NCBI GenBank assembly: GCA_958295465.1
Contig: OY282353.1
Location: 2,905,001 to 2,969,000, forward strand
Source of the DNA: an uncultured Gammaproteobacteria bacterium
Lineage (GTDB): Bacteria; Pseudomonadota; Gammaproteobacteria; HK1
Reading direction: 5' to 3'
Length of the DNA stretch: 64,000 bases
Part shown: positions 26,723 through 34,594 of the stretch, piece by piece
How the letters are laid out: each line of letters opens with the position of its first letter
Position numbering within the stretch: the stretch's first letter is position 1
Translations under genes and position numbers: made by a program
Notes under the pieces: generated by a model
What the model was told of the DNA's origin: nothing
The model's database searches: none
What the model saw: the letters and a program-made list of their open reading frames with translations, nothing else

Positions 26723-27343
26723 CTACCTTGCACGATAGTAGCGATGGTCGAGACAACAGTCGCAGGTGTCTCGGTCGATTCGGATCCAGTCCGTCTTGTT
26801 GATGCCGCGCGTATTCTTCGCCGTCGGACTGGCCGGAAACGCTGATGCGATTTTCAGCCAGCGTTGATTGACCCGCGAGATCCTTCGGATCTCATCGGCA
26901 ACTTCGGAGAGATCCTGATCCTGGCTGAATATCAGGGCTACGTCATAGCTGTCTTCGGCGGCCAGGTGGACGACGTCGAGGGCGATCCTCACGTCGATAC
27001 CTTTCTCATGCCCGGCCAAGCAGGTGTGTTGCCTCCCGTCGGGAAGCCGCACCGTCTTGTTCTGATAACGAAGCGGACGGAAATACGTCCGAACATCACG
27101 TCGTCCCAACTGAGCCAGTTTCGCCTGCCAGAATCTGTGCCAGCGTGCATCGTCCTGGAGATCCGGTACCCCGGTGTAGAAACGAACCTGCTCAAGCTGC
27201 CAGCCTTGGCCGTCGCATACGGCTCGTGCGAGTTTCAGAGGGTCGTAGTTCGGGTAGGTGTAGCCGAAAGCCTCCTTGGCAGCGTGGAAGAGATTCTGGC
27301 CGTCAACGAAGGTGACGGCGCGCGGGGAGGGCGGCATTCGCAT
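26723..27343 (-). CDS. NYN-domain putative ribonuclease
   Basis: A 206-residue protein from ATG 27343. AVTFVDGQNLFHAAKEAFG supplies the first NYN/PIN aspartate, EKGIDVRIALDVVHLAAEDSYDVALIFSQDQDLSEVADEI the remaining acidic cluster (two further conserved aspartates), and VNQRWLKIASAFP the last strand. NYN proteins are PIN-like endoribonucleases. The gene stands alone between a nuoN scrap and the nuoM pseudogene. Candidate roles are RNA processing or defence; neither is shown. Confidence 0.8.
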   Translation of the reverse strand: MRMPPSPRAVTFVDGQNLFHAAKEAFGYTYPNYDPLKLARAVCDGQGWQLEQVRFYTGVPDLQDDARWHRFWQAKLAQLGRRDVRTYFRPLRYQNKTVRLPDGRQHTCLAGHEKGIDVRIALDVVHLAAEDSYDVALIFSQDQDLSEVADEIRRISRVNQRWLKIASAFPASPTAKNTRGINKTDWIRIDRDTCDCCLDHRYYRAR

Positions 27344-27478
27344 CGGGGAACTTGCCTGAAAGGATAACCCCGCCCGAGGCCCCGGGGGGCGTGTCGGGCA
27401 GGGAGCAAGTAGTTCGACTGTAGCCGGATCCACAATTGATGTCCAGGAATTCTTCGTAGCCGGGTGAGCACAATCCAC

Positions 27479-27732
27479 TCACCTGTGGGCGGGGTTCGAT
27501 GTCGGCACGTACGAGATACAGCTCGTCGAGCGCGCGGCATGGGTCACCGCGTTCCACATCCACTACCACCTGGGGATGGACGGCATCTCGATACCCCTCA
27601 TCCTTCTGACCACACTGATGACGGTGCTGGTGGTGCTGGCGCTGATGGTACTGCTGCTCGGGCTTGTGGTCGGTGCCGCTGCTGGAGGTGATGGGACCGA
27701 GTGTGGAGCATCTGTCGAGGTCGAAGCTGTGA
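27479..27732 (+). pseudogene. nuoM: nuoM fragment with a 1.1-kb internal deletion
   Basis: The first part (27479-27640) matches intact nuoM 11561-11722 ([35 protein letters not shown]). It jumps to 12821 and then follows the 3' end through the stop into the nuoM-nuoN gap. The junction sits on a shared GTGCTGGCGCTGATGGT word, so the deletion arose between short direct repeats. Scattered substitutions show that the copy is not recent. Confidence 0.85.
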
Positions 27733-27844
27733 GCGGCGACCGCTGGCGGGGCGGCCTGGAGCGGAGGGGAATGCCGATTGGCTCCGCCGGGAACCGTCCG
27801 CACCACGCGGAATCCCGGGAGGGGAATCCTGAGAACGGCATCCT

Positions 27845-27937
27845 GGGAGCGCGGGCGTCTTGCCCGCAACGGGCCGAAGGCCCGTGAATCGATAAAGCGG
27901 TCAAGACGCCCGTGTCCGGCCAGGACACGCCGCTCCC
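27845..27937. repeat. 93-bp inverted-repeat element (REP/MITE-like)
   Basis: The outer arms GGGAGCG...CGCTCCC and inner arms GGCGTCTTG...CAAGACGCC enclose further small stems (GGGCC...GGCCC and GTGTCC...GGACAC). It sits between the degenerate nuoM and nuoN copies, where the intact genes are separated by only 31 bp, so it inserted after the duplication. It has no coding capacity. Confidence 0.65.
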
Positions 27938-27968
27938 GGGAGCTGCGCCGATTTCGGGAGCACGTCCG

Positions 27969-28598
27969 ATGACCCCGCCCGGATTCGTCCTGCCCGACAT
28001 GCTGCCCGCAACGGCGGAGATCTTCCTCCTCGGCATGGCGTGCATCGTGCTGGTGGTGGACGTGTACCTGCCGGAGCGGTTCCGGCGCTTCACCTGCCAG
28101 CTTTCGCAGGCGTCGCTGGCCCGGGGCCGCCGCTGCTCGTGCTCGCGATGTTCCCCGACACGCGGGTGATGACGTTCGAGGGCGCCCTCGCGGCCGACCC
28201 GATGCCGGCGGTTCCACATGTGGGTGCCGGACGCGTACGAGGGGGCGGCGACGCCGGTGACCCTGTTCATCGGCACGGCGCCGAAGATCGCGGCGTTCGG
28301 GATGCTGATGCGCGCGTCTGGTGGAAGGGTTGGGGGCGTTGCAGGCGGACTGGTCGCAGATGCTGGTGGTGCTGGCGGTGCTGTCGATGGGAGCGGGGAA
28401 CGTCATCGCGCTGGCCCAGACCAACATCAAGCGGATGCTGGCGTATTCGACGATCGCGCACGTGGGGTTCATCTTCGTGGGGGTGGTGTCGGGGACCGCG
28501 GCGGGGTACGCGGCGTCGATGTTCTACGTGCTGACCTACGCGCTGATGGCGTTGGGCGGTTTCGCGATGGTGATCTGGCTGGAGAGCGCGGGTGAGCT
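27969..28598 (+). pseudogene. nuoN: nuoN fragment with internal deletion and lost 3' end
   Basis: It starts at the nuoN ATG (27969) and follows intact nuoN to about 13196. It then jumps about 450 bp to [21 protein letters not shown], with further single-base frame changes near 28115 and 28318. It ends at the equivalent of 14037, where it abuts a reversed fragment of an MBL-fold gene. It cannot make a working subunit. Confidence 0.9.
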
Positions 28599-28755
28599 GC
28601 TCGCGGAGCAGGTTCGCGACATCGGGAGTATCGTCGTCGGGGTCGTCTGCTGTCGTTCGAATATTCAAATCAAACAACATCTTGCGGCCGGACTCCAGCT
28701 CAACGAGAGTCATGTCGCCGTTGCCGACCGGAAAGAACGAAAGCATGCTGGCCAT
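28599..28755 (-). pseudogene. N-terminal fragment of an MBL-fold hydrolase gene
   Basis: On the minus strand ATG 28755 opens with [23 protein letters not shown], followed by LFDLNIR and a [18 protein letters not shown] acidic stretch. This is the typical start of MBL-fold (ComEC-C-like) hydrolases found in defence islands, just before their HxHxDH zinc motif. The match ends exactly where nuoN-derived sequence begins, so the rest of the gene was lost in that rearrangement. Confidence 0.6.
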
Positions 28756-28902
28756 GGTGTCATCTCCATGGGGATTCGATCCCATGGTATGTTCGCTCAT
28801 CATATCAACAGAGGAAAATTTTGACAATTCTGGTCCGATTTGCAATGTTGAGGCCAACGGAGGCGGGAACGCCTGCTTCCCTGCGCATTGGAGGGAGGAT
28901 TC

Positions 28903-30141
28903 ATGCACTCAATCAAGCTCGGACGCCGGCTGCGAGCCGCGCGTGAGGCGCGGGGGCTGAGCCAGCGGGCAGTGGCGGAGGCCCTTGGCGTGCCCCGCAC
29001 GGCGGTCACCCAGGTCGAAGCGGGGAACCGATCCGTCTCCACGCTGGAGCTGACGAAGCTGGCCGAATGCTATCGCCGCTCCATCTCGCACTTCTTCGAG
29101 CAAGCCGTGGAAGACGAAGGCGAGGGCGTTCTGATCGCCCTGCACCGAACCGTTCCGGGCCTGGAGCAGAGCGGGGGTGTGCGGGAACAGGTGGACCGTT
29201 GTGTCGCCCTGTGCCGTGAAGGAGTCGTCCTGGAGAAGCTCCTGGGGCAGGCCCCCCGGATTGGTCCGCCCGTGTATGACATGCGTGCTCCGCGCACGGT
29301 CGGGGAGGCCGTGACGCAAGCGGAGCAGCTCGCCGAGGAGGAGCGGCGACGGCTCAACATCGGAAACGCTCCCCTATCTGACGTTTCGGAGCTGATCGGC
29401 TCTCAGGGCATTTGGGCGTCCGGCCTTGAACTGCCTGATCACATGTCCGGTCTCTTCTTGCGTCATCCTTCCATCGGTCTTTCCATTCTCGTCAACGCCT
29501 CGCATCCGCGTGGACGAAAGCGCTTTTCCTATGCCCATGAATATGCGCACGCACTGTTGGACCGGGAAGGCACTGTTTCGGTGTCCAGCATCGGCAATTC
29601 AGCCGATTTGGTGGAGAAGCGGGCGAACGCCTTTGCCGCGGCGTTCCTCATGCCGAGAGGTGGCGTATCAGAGGTGTTGCGAAGCCTCGACAAGGGACTC
29701 CCAAGCCGCCACGAGCAGACGATCTTCGATGCGGCGACCGGAGGATGTATCGAGACGGAGTTTCGCCCTCCCGTCGGATCTCAGAAAATCACTTACAAGG
29801 ACGTTGCACTTGTGGCCCACCATTTCGGTGTGAGCTATCAGGCGGCCCTCTATCGCCTGAAAAGTCTCAAACATGTCTCGCAACGAGACTCCGATGGCCT
29901 TCTGGAACGGGAGGGTTTCGGCAGGGAATATCTCAAACTCCTCGGCATGCTCGACGAGCTGGAAGAGCCAGAGCAACGACGATACTGGGATCGTGGATTG
30001 CGTAGTGAAATCGCACACTTGGCGATCGAAGCGTATCGCCGAGAGGAAATCTCTCGCGGACGGCTTCTCGAACTGGGCAAGACGCTTGAGATCGATGGCG
30101 GAACTCTCCTGAGCCTTGCGGAAGTGGCGCACGAAGGCTGA
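28903..30141 (+). CDS. Xre-type HTH + ImmA/IrrE metallopeptidase
   Basis: A 412-residue protein. Residues 5-55 are a classical helix-turn-helix (LRAAREARGLSQRAVAEALGVPRTAVTQVEAGNRSVS). Residues 170-300 are an ImmA/IrrE (COG2856) peptidase with the zinc motif HEYAH at 212-216. The remaining C-terminal part is helical. ATG 28903 follows a good ribosome site (GGAGGGAGG). These proteins are commonly the antitoxin/regulator of a downstream PIN-type toxin, and a PIN gene starts here 9 bp after the stop. That gene is truncated, so this gene may persist as a stand-alone regulator. Confidence 0.85.
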   Translation: MHSIKLGRRLRAAREARGLSQRAVAEALGVPRTAVTQVEAGNRSVSTLELTKLAECYRRSISHFFEQAVEDEGEGVLIALHRTVPGLEQSGGVREQVDRCVALCREGVVLEKLLGQAPRIGPPVYDMRAPRTVGEAVTQAEQLAEEERRRLNIGNAPLSDVSELIGSQGIWASGLELPDHMSGLFLRHPSIGLSILVNASHPRGRKRFSYAHEYAHALLDREGTVSVSSIGNSADLVEKRANAFAAAFLMPRGGVSEVLRSLDKGLPSRHEQTIFDAATGGCIETEFRPPVGSQKITYKDVALVAHHFGVSYQAALYRLKSLKHVSQRDSDGLLEREGFGREYLKLLGMLDELEEPEQRRYWDRGLRSEIAHLAIEAYRREEISRGRLLELGKTLEIDGGTLLSLAEVAHEG

Positions 30142-30150
30142 TCATGGGTG

Positions 30151-30492
30151 ATGAACTTCACGAGCCTGAGCGTCATCGCGGCGGACACGTCGGTTCTCAT
30201 CAACTTCCTGCGTGTCGATCGGATGGATCTGATTGCTCGCCACTCCCATCGGTTCATCGTTACGGATCACGTGGCGGCCGAAGTGACGGACTTCTACCCG
30301 GACCAGAGGACACGCCTCGACATCGCTCTCTGCTCCGGCGCTCTGCAACAAGTCAGCATTGACGATCAACGAGAGGTCGCGCTGTTCGGTTCATTGATCG
30401 CATCCCAACGTCTGGGCTCTGGCGAGTGTTCTGCAAGCGCGTACAGCGCGTGGCCCAGCAGATTGGCGATTTTCGTCTTCTGCGCGGATTGA
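30151..30492 (+). pseudogene. PIN-like toxin truncated by the 240-bp duplicated segment
   Basis: The start is intact: VIAADTSVLINFLRVDRMDLIARHSHRFIVTDHVAAEVTDF, with the first PIN aspartate in ADTSVLI. The protein runs to LFGSLIASQRLGSGECSA, the motif with the third acidic residue. At about 30433 the sequence switches to the copy of the TOPRIM-gene tail, and the last strands and final aspartate are lost. The frame then ends at 30492 in foreign sequence. Confidence 0.75.
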
Positions 30493-30675
30493 CTGCTTTC
30501 CGGGAATTGGAAGATCGGGTGGCTTGTCATCGGCAGCGCGTTGCCAAGCATGGACGTTCGCCAACCGTCCCTCGGTGAGTGGAGTGGGGCGGCTCATGAT
30601 CCATGGCGGTGTCCATGGTGATCCATCCGCTCAGCGTGGGACACGGAGGCGCCGCAATGTAGTTCTCGAATGCGA
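30433..30675. repeat. 240-bp duplicated segment, copy 2 (inserted)
   Basis: A copy of 17136-17376, about 13 kb away. It interrupts the PIN-like gene and runs on into an IS3 transposase fragment. The frame that was coding in copy 1 is still partly readable (RVAQQIGDFRLLRGLTAFRELE) but has no start. Confidence 0.85.
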
Positions 30676-30868
30676 GCTGCTCGACCGCACGCACTTCCAC
30701 GACCATCACCAGGCGCGAAGCGCAATCTTCGGATTCATCGAGGGATGGTATCACCCGCATCGTCGTCACCAAGGCCTCGGTCGGCAATCCCCGATGGCCT
30801 TCGAGAGGAACTATCAGGGAGCTGCATGAACCCCAAGCCCTTCACTGTCCACTGAAACGGGACAACTC
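30657..30868 (+). mobile_element. IS3-family transposase OrfB, C-terminal scrap plus IS end
   Basis: The segment encodes ECELLDRTHFHDHHQARSAIFGFIEGWYHPHRRHQGLG, then PMAFERNYQ. This is the standard end of the IS3 DDE integrase core (the conserved E...W.N.RRRH.LG block). The stop is at 30827-30829. A terminal-repeat-like sequence (TGTCCACTGAAACGGGACAA) follows, similar to the end seen at 40467-40491. The 5' part of the element is gone. Confidence 0.8.
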
Positions 30869-31438
30869 CAAGTACAGCCTGCGCAGGTAGTCGCGGTTGG
30901 CGCGAGCTACCTCCGGCGTCTTCAGCGCATCGAGAATCGGCTTGTCGTACTCGTCCACCAGCACCACTGCGCGCTCACCGGTACGCTCGTGCAGCGTCCG
31001 GATCAGGTGCCGGAAGCGGGCGGGGGTGATGTCGTGGCGCGCGGTGACTTCCGCCTCGCTTTCGATGGCATCCAACTGGGCCGTCACCTCCTGGTGCAGG
31101 TAGCCCGGATCGCCGTAGATGCCGCTGCCGAAGTCCAGCCGCAGCACGGGACGGGAAACCGACCAATCCCAATGCCCGTGGACGTCCAGCCCCCGGAACA
31201 GCGGCTCGTTGCCCTCGAACAGCTCCCTGATGGTGTCCAGCAGCAGGCTCTTGCCGAAACGCCGCGGACGGGAGAGGAAGTAATGTGCGCCTTCGTCCAC
31301 CGGCCGCCGGATGAACGGCGTCTTGTCCACGTAGTAGCAGCCATCCTCCCGGATCTTGCGGAAGATCTGGATGCCGATGGGCAGCTTGCGCCTGGCCAGT
31401 GATGGCTCCGCGGCCGGGCCGGGTTCCGTGAGTGGCAT
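30842..31438 (-). pseudogene. AAA-ATPase-like/PD-(D/E)xK protein, C-terminally truncated
   Basis: From ATG 31438: LPIGIQIFRKIREDGCYYVDKTPFIRRPVDEGAHYFLSRPRRFGKSLLLDTIRELFEG, followed by AVVLVDEYDKPIL. This is the AAA-ATPase_like (PF09820-type) protein with a diverged P-loop (RRFGKS) and a Walker B DEYD. The family normally continues for another 300 residues with a DUF1703 nuclease domain. Here it stops at 30842, exactly at the IS3 end, so the gene was cut by that element. Upstream it is fused in frame to a fragment of family X. Confidence 0.75.
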
Positions 31439-31489
31439 CGGTTCCGCTCTCGGCTGAGTTGCCCCGATTATCGGCCCGCCCGCGTGCCT

Positions 31490-31753
31490 CTGCCATGCCT
31501 TCGAGCCCGGATGCGCGGCTTTGCCTCTGCGGATGAAGTGTCGTGCGATCGGGCTCCCCGGTCTGACCACTACGAACAGGTCCGCCGCGGGTGTGTCCTT
31601 ACCGAGCCGAAACTCGCAACCGAGGAACGTCCCTAACCCGGCGTCCGGCAACTCCGCGACATGGGCCGGCAACCGGTCCCATCCGGGACCGTCGAGCAAA
31701 GCGCGCGACCCGGTGGAGTTCCGCAAGCCCCATCCCTGGCGCACGACGCGCAT
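31490..31753 (-). pseudogene. Family X remnant (N-terminal part)
   Basis: The text RALLDGPGWDRLPAHVAELPDAGLGTFLGCEFRLGKDTPAADLFVVVRPGSPIARHFIRRGKA aligns with the first about 100 residues of the two intact family X proteins (LLDSSGWERLL ... DADLFVVVLPGSDLSRHYI). It lies directly downstream of precursor 1, in the same precursor-then-X order as elsewhere. The frame then continues without a stop into the AAA-ATPase fragment. Confidence 0.65.
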
Positions 31754-31860
31754 CAGGGACGGTGCAGTACGCCGCGGGCCCGGCTCAGCAGTCTCACCCG
31801 AGGAAAACCGGTTCGACGCCATGATGCGCGCCGGCAGGACCGCTGAGCGGCTTGGCGGGA

Positions 31861-32151
31861 TCACCAATTGGCCGTGTCCCTACCCCAGTCCGACGAATCA
31901 TAGCCGCCGATGGTGCCTCCGCCGGCGACCGCCTGCAGATCGCCCTCGCTCAGCTTGCTGTGGGGGGGAAGAACCAGATGCGCGGTCGCCCCGTTTTCCT
32001 CGTGAACCTCGACTATCAGCGAATCCGGGATGGTGACGCTCAACTCTTGCGCGAGCGCTGCCTTCGGATCACTCAGCAGCCGGGCGCGAAAGTCCGCATC
32101 CGTGGCCGCCTTGTCCATGACCTTCGCCCGCATTTCCTTCGGTGTTTCCAT
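31861..32151 (-). CDS. RiPP precursor 1, NHLP-type leader
   Basis: A 96-residue protein. The leader ETPKEMRAKVMDKAATDADFRARLLSDPKAALAQELSVTIPDS and then VEVHEENGATAHLVLPP is the nitrile-hydratase-alpha-like leader (NHLP, TIGR03793 type). It ends in LSEGDLQAVAGG. The presumed core after GG is GTIGGYDSSDWGRDTANW. ATG 32151 has an AAAGGAG ribosome site. A small palindrome (CCGCTGAGCGG) lies at 31840-31850, just after the stop, and also follows precursor 6. Unlike the other five it has no conserved upstream box and probably depends on readthrough from precursor 2. Confidence 0.85.
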   Translation of the reverse strand: METPKEMRAKVMDKAATDADFRARLLSDPKAALAQELSVTIPDSLIVEVHEENGATAHLVLPPHSKLSEGDLQAVAGGGTIGGYDSSDWGRDTANW

Positions 32152-32246
32152 TGGATTGCTCCTTTGGGTTGATGGTGTCAGGTTGGACAGGATATCCAGC
32201 GCCGCCACTGTCGCTGGCTGATGGAATTGCCGTTGACGTTCGAGAG

Positions 32247-32277
32247 TGAACCGCCTCGGGATTCCCGGGGCGGTTCA
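32247..32277. terminator. GC-rich hairpin after precursor 2
   Basis: TGAACCGCCTCGGG-att-CCCGGGGCGGTTCA lies about 25 nt beyond the stop of precursor 2. No T-run follows on the minus strand, so it may be an mRNA stabiliser or a weak terminator. A nearly identical hairpin occurs at 46465-46495. Confidence 0.45.
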
Positions 32278-32301
32278 GAGTTACTCACCTGGTTACACCC
32301 G

Positions 32302-32574
32302 TTACCAATTGATGTTGTAGAACCCCTCATGCCGTTCAAACCCGCCGGCGACCGCCCGCAGGTCGCCTTCGCTCAGCTTGCTGTCGGGCGGAAGCACCAG
32401 ATGCGCGGCCCCGGCGCTTTCCTCGTGAACCTCGACCGTCAGCGAATCCGGGATGGTGACGCTCAACTCTTGCGCGAGCGCTGCCTTCGGATCGCTCAGC
32501 AGCCGGGCGCGAAAGTCCGCATCCGTGGCTGCCTTGCCCACGATCTTCGCCCGCATTTCATTCGGTGTTTCCAT
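32302..32574 (-). CDS. RiPP precursor 2, NHLP-type leader
   Basis: A 90-residue protein, closest to precursors 1 and 6 (METPNEMRAKIVGKAATDADFRARLLSDPKAALAQELSVTIPDSLTVEVHEES). The leader ends LSEGDLRAVAGG. The short core is FERHEGFYNINW, again ending in Trp. The start is ATG 32574 with an upstream GAGGAGC-type ribosome site. The conserved 17-nt box lies at 32670-32686, but the promoter sequence beyond it has diverged. A hairpin follows the gene. Confidence 0.87.
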   Translation of the reverse strand: METPNEMRAKIVGKAATDADFRARLLSDPKAALAQELSVTIPDSLTVEVHEESAGAAHLVLPPDSKLSEGDLRAVAGGFERHEGFYNINW

Positions 32575-32669
32575 TGGTTCGCTCCTCTCGGGTGATGGTG
32601 TAGTCCATGTCATGCCGCCACGCTTCCAGCGGCGCGCGTATCCTTGTGGCATCCGCCGAATGGACCATC

Positions 32670-32686
32670 AACCCTAATTTCACTTC
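32670..32686 (-). promoter_or_regulatory. Conserved upstream box of precursor 2 (promoter part lost)
   Basis: The minus-strand GAAGTGAAATTAGGGTT matches the box of the other precursors, but the TT(A/G)CCG-N17-TATAGT promoter that follows elsewhere is replaced by unrelated sequence. Confidence 0.6.
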
Positions 32687-32761
32687 ACTCCTGCGCTTGC
32701 CGCCGGTGCTCTCGTCTTTCGGAGCTCCCGTCCGCATTCCCTTCCCTGACCAAGCCGGATT

Positions 32762-33832
32762 TCATGCCCGCGGCGGGCGGAGCATCGAGCCGTCCGGACG
32801 TACGCTCATGCCGACGTAGGCCTTCGCCACCGTCCGGGCGCCCCGTTCGATGACGACCTTGACGTGATTGATGCCCTGGCGGACGAGGTGGATCTCTGCG
32901 TTGCCGCGCAGCCGTTCGGCGCCCGGCCAGCGCCGCAGCCCCTCGGCTTTCGCGGGAAGGCACCATCCGAGCTCCTCGAGCCGGGCGATGAAGGGGCGCC
33001 ACCCCGTGCGATCGACCGCGAACCATTTCAGGGGGCGGTACAGCTCCAGACCGAGCCGCGGTCCCGTCCCCCGCGCGCTCACGTCCAGGCTCACGGCGAT
33101 GTAGTCGACGAGGTCGTCCATCGAGGCGAGCACGTCCGCCGCCTCGCCGGTCGGGCCGGGCCATCCCACCTGCTCCAGCAGGGCGGGAACCTCCTCCCTG
33201 GCGATGCCCTTGAGAAGAATCCGGAATGCCCGCGGGGAACGCGCGGGGAGGGCGCCCGCATGGAACACGTAGCCGCGTTCCGGCAGCGCCGCGAAGATGC
33301 GCTCGACCGTTCCGAGCATCCCCTCGTGACCGTTCCAGCCGACGGTGGCGGCCAGCGCCGCGAGCAGGCCCGCGGGATCCCGGTGCCCGGAAAAACCGTC
33401 CCACGATCCGGGGGCGGAGCGCCGCGGCGACAGGAAGACCCCGGGGGGAGGCGTCGGCCGGCCCGGCGCGAGTCCGGCCAGATCGTACTCCAGCACCACG
33501 CCGGACACGGAACGGGCGAGGTACGAATCCGGATTCCCGGCCTGTTCTTGCAGTCCTGCCGCGAGGGCGGCGGCCGGCGACCCCCGTTCGGCGCGCGCGC
33601 CCTCGCGGATATAGTGTCGCGACAGATCCGAGCCGGGGAGCACGACGACGAAGAGATCGGCGTCCGGACTCGGCTCCCCGAGATGAAATTCGAAGCCGAA
33701 ATGGGTGTCGAGCACCGAACGGGGCAGCAGCCTCGCCCGGTCCAGCAGACGCTCCCAGCCGCTGGAGTCGAGCAGTTCCGGCGGGAACAGGGGACGGCAT
33801 CCATCGAGGATCGAAGCGAAGGAGCCGCCCAC
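32762..33832 (-). CDS. Family X protein 1, probable RiPP-associated enzyme (unrecognised)
   Basis: 356 residues. The frame is open further upstream (GTG 33898), but GTG 33832 is preceded by AAGGAGG at ideal spacing. The same choice in the paralogue at 38067-39137 gives exactly the same length. Conserved blocks shared by the two are ADLFVVVLPGSDLSRHYI (about residue 60), LAALAATVGWNGHE, YVFHAGALPARSPRAFRI, GLELYRPLKWF.VDRTGWRPFIARLEE, RGNAEIHLVRQGINHVKVVIERG and AKAYVGMSVRP at the C-terminus. There is no membrane helix, metal motif or P-loop. It lies between precursors 3 and 2. A peptide-modifying or carrier role is inferred only from context. Confidence 0.75.
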   Translation of the reverse strand: MGGSFASILDGCRPLFPPELLDSSGWERLLDRARLLPRSVLDTHFGFEFHLGEPSPDADLFVVVLPGSDLSRHYIREGARAERGSPAAALAAGLQEQAGNPDSYLARSVSGVVLEYDLAGLAPGRPTPPPGVFLSPRRSAPGSWDGFSGHRDPAGLLAALAATVGWNGHEGMLGTVERIFAALPERGYVFHAGALPARSPRAFRILLKGIAREEVPALLEQVGWPGPTGEAADVLASMDDLVDYIAVSLDVSARGTGPRLGLELYRPLKWFAVDRTGWRPFIARLEELGWCLPAKAEGLRRWPGAERLRGNAEIHLVRQGINHVKVVIERGARTVAKAYVGMSVRPDGSMLRPPRA

Positions 33833-33923
33833 ATCTCCTCCTTGAACGCGGACAGGAACAAACCCTGCCCCTTGCGCGAGGGACGAGGGGCGAGCCACTG
33901 CGCCTGTTTGCCGAGTCCCTCAA

Positions 33924-34059
33924 CCCCGCCCCTTGCGCGGGGGACGGGGCACTCCCGGAGACGAACACCCTGCCGGTTCGTGACCCGCGACCGATTCCCG
34001 GGCCATCCGACATGCCTGCCGTCACCGGGAGGCCTTCTCCTTTCCCGGCCGGCCGCGTC
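33924..34059. repeat. 136-bp repeat, copy 1 (downstream of precursor 3)
   Basis: It matches 39522-39659 (downstream of precursor 5) at high identity, including GACGAACACCCTGCCGGTTCG and CCATCCGACATGCCTGCCGTC. Both copies lie between a precursor and the following family X gene, evidence that this unit was duplicated as a block. Confidence 0.8.
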
Positions 34060-34095
34060 GGCCGGCCGTCCAGCGGTCCGGTCCCGGAACGTGGC

Positions 34096-34395
34096 TCAGA
34101 AGTCGTCCCAGAACGTGATCGCTTCGTCGTTCCCGGAACCTCGCCCGCCTGCCACCTGTTGCAGGTCGGCTTCTCCGAGTGCCGCGGATGGCGGAAGCAC
34201 CAGATGGCTGGTGTCCGCGGCGTCCTCGTGCACCTCGATGGTGAAGCCGGGAGGAATGGCCAGGCCCAGCTCTTCATTGACCGCGGCCTTCGGGTCGGAG
34301 AGCAATCGGGCGCGGAACGCTTCGTCCGCGTCCGCCTTCGCGATCAGCCGCTCACGCATCTCACCGGGAGTCGGGGTTTCGGTCTTGGAGCTCAT
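34096..34395 (-). CDS. RiPP precursor 3, NHLP-type leader
   Basis: A 99-residue protein from ATG 34395 (ribosome site GAGGTG). The leader is TPGEMRERLIAKADADEAFRARLLSDPKAAVNEELGLAIPPGFTIEVHEDAADTSHLVLPPSAALGEADLQQVAGG, and the core is RGSGNDEAITFWDDF. The final ITFWDDF is shared exactly with precursor 4, which suggests that these two cores are modified the same way. It has a well-formed upstream promoter and box at 34456-34499. It follows the JmjC gene on the same strand. Confidence 0.88.
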   Translation of the reverse strand: MSSKTETPTPGEMRERLIAKADADEAFRARLLSDPKAAVNEELGLAIPPGFTIEVHEDAADTSHLVLPPSAALGEADLQQVAGGRGSGNDEAITFWDDF

Positions 34396-34455
34396 GTCAA
34401 TCACCTCTGAAGTGAGTTCTCGTCCGCATCATGGTCGTCCGCGAACGCGGCCGGC

Positions 34456-34499
34456 ACTATAAGAAAGGGTTGACCGGACGGTAACCCTAATTTCACTTC
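34456..34499 (-). promoter_or_regulatory. Promoter and 17-nt box of precursor 3
   Basis: Reading the minus strand: the box GAAGTGAAATTAGGGTT, overlapping a -35-like TTACCG, then exactly 17 nt, then the -10-like TATAGT (minus strand of 34456-34461). The start codon is about 60 nt downstream. The same arrangement, spacing included, occurs before precursor 5. Confidence 0.7.
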
Positions 34500-34594
34500 G
34501 CTTCCCGCGGTTGCGGCCGGTGCTCTCGTCATCGCGAACACCTCTTGATTCTCCGTGGCCGCTGCTGCGCGAGGGTTGACGGTCGGATGCTCGC

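Noticed and set aside
32864-34462. A 532-codon plus-strand frame across family X 1 and precursor 3
   Set aside because: It runs antisense through two supported genes and their promoter and has shadow-like composition.
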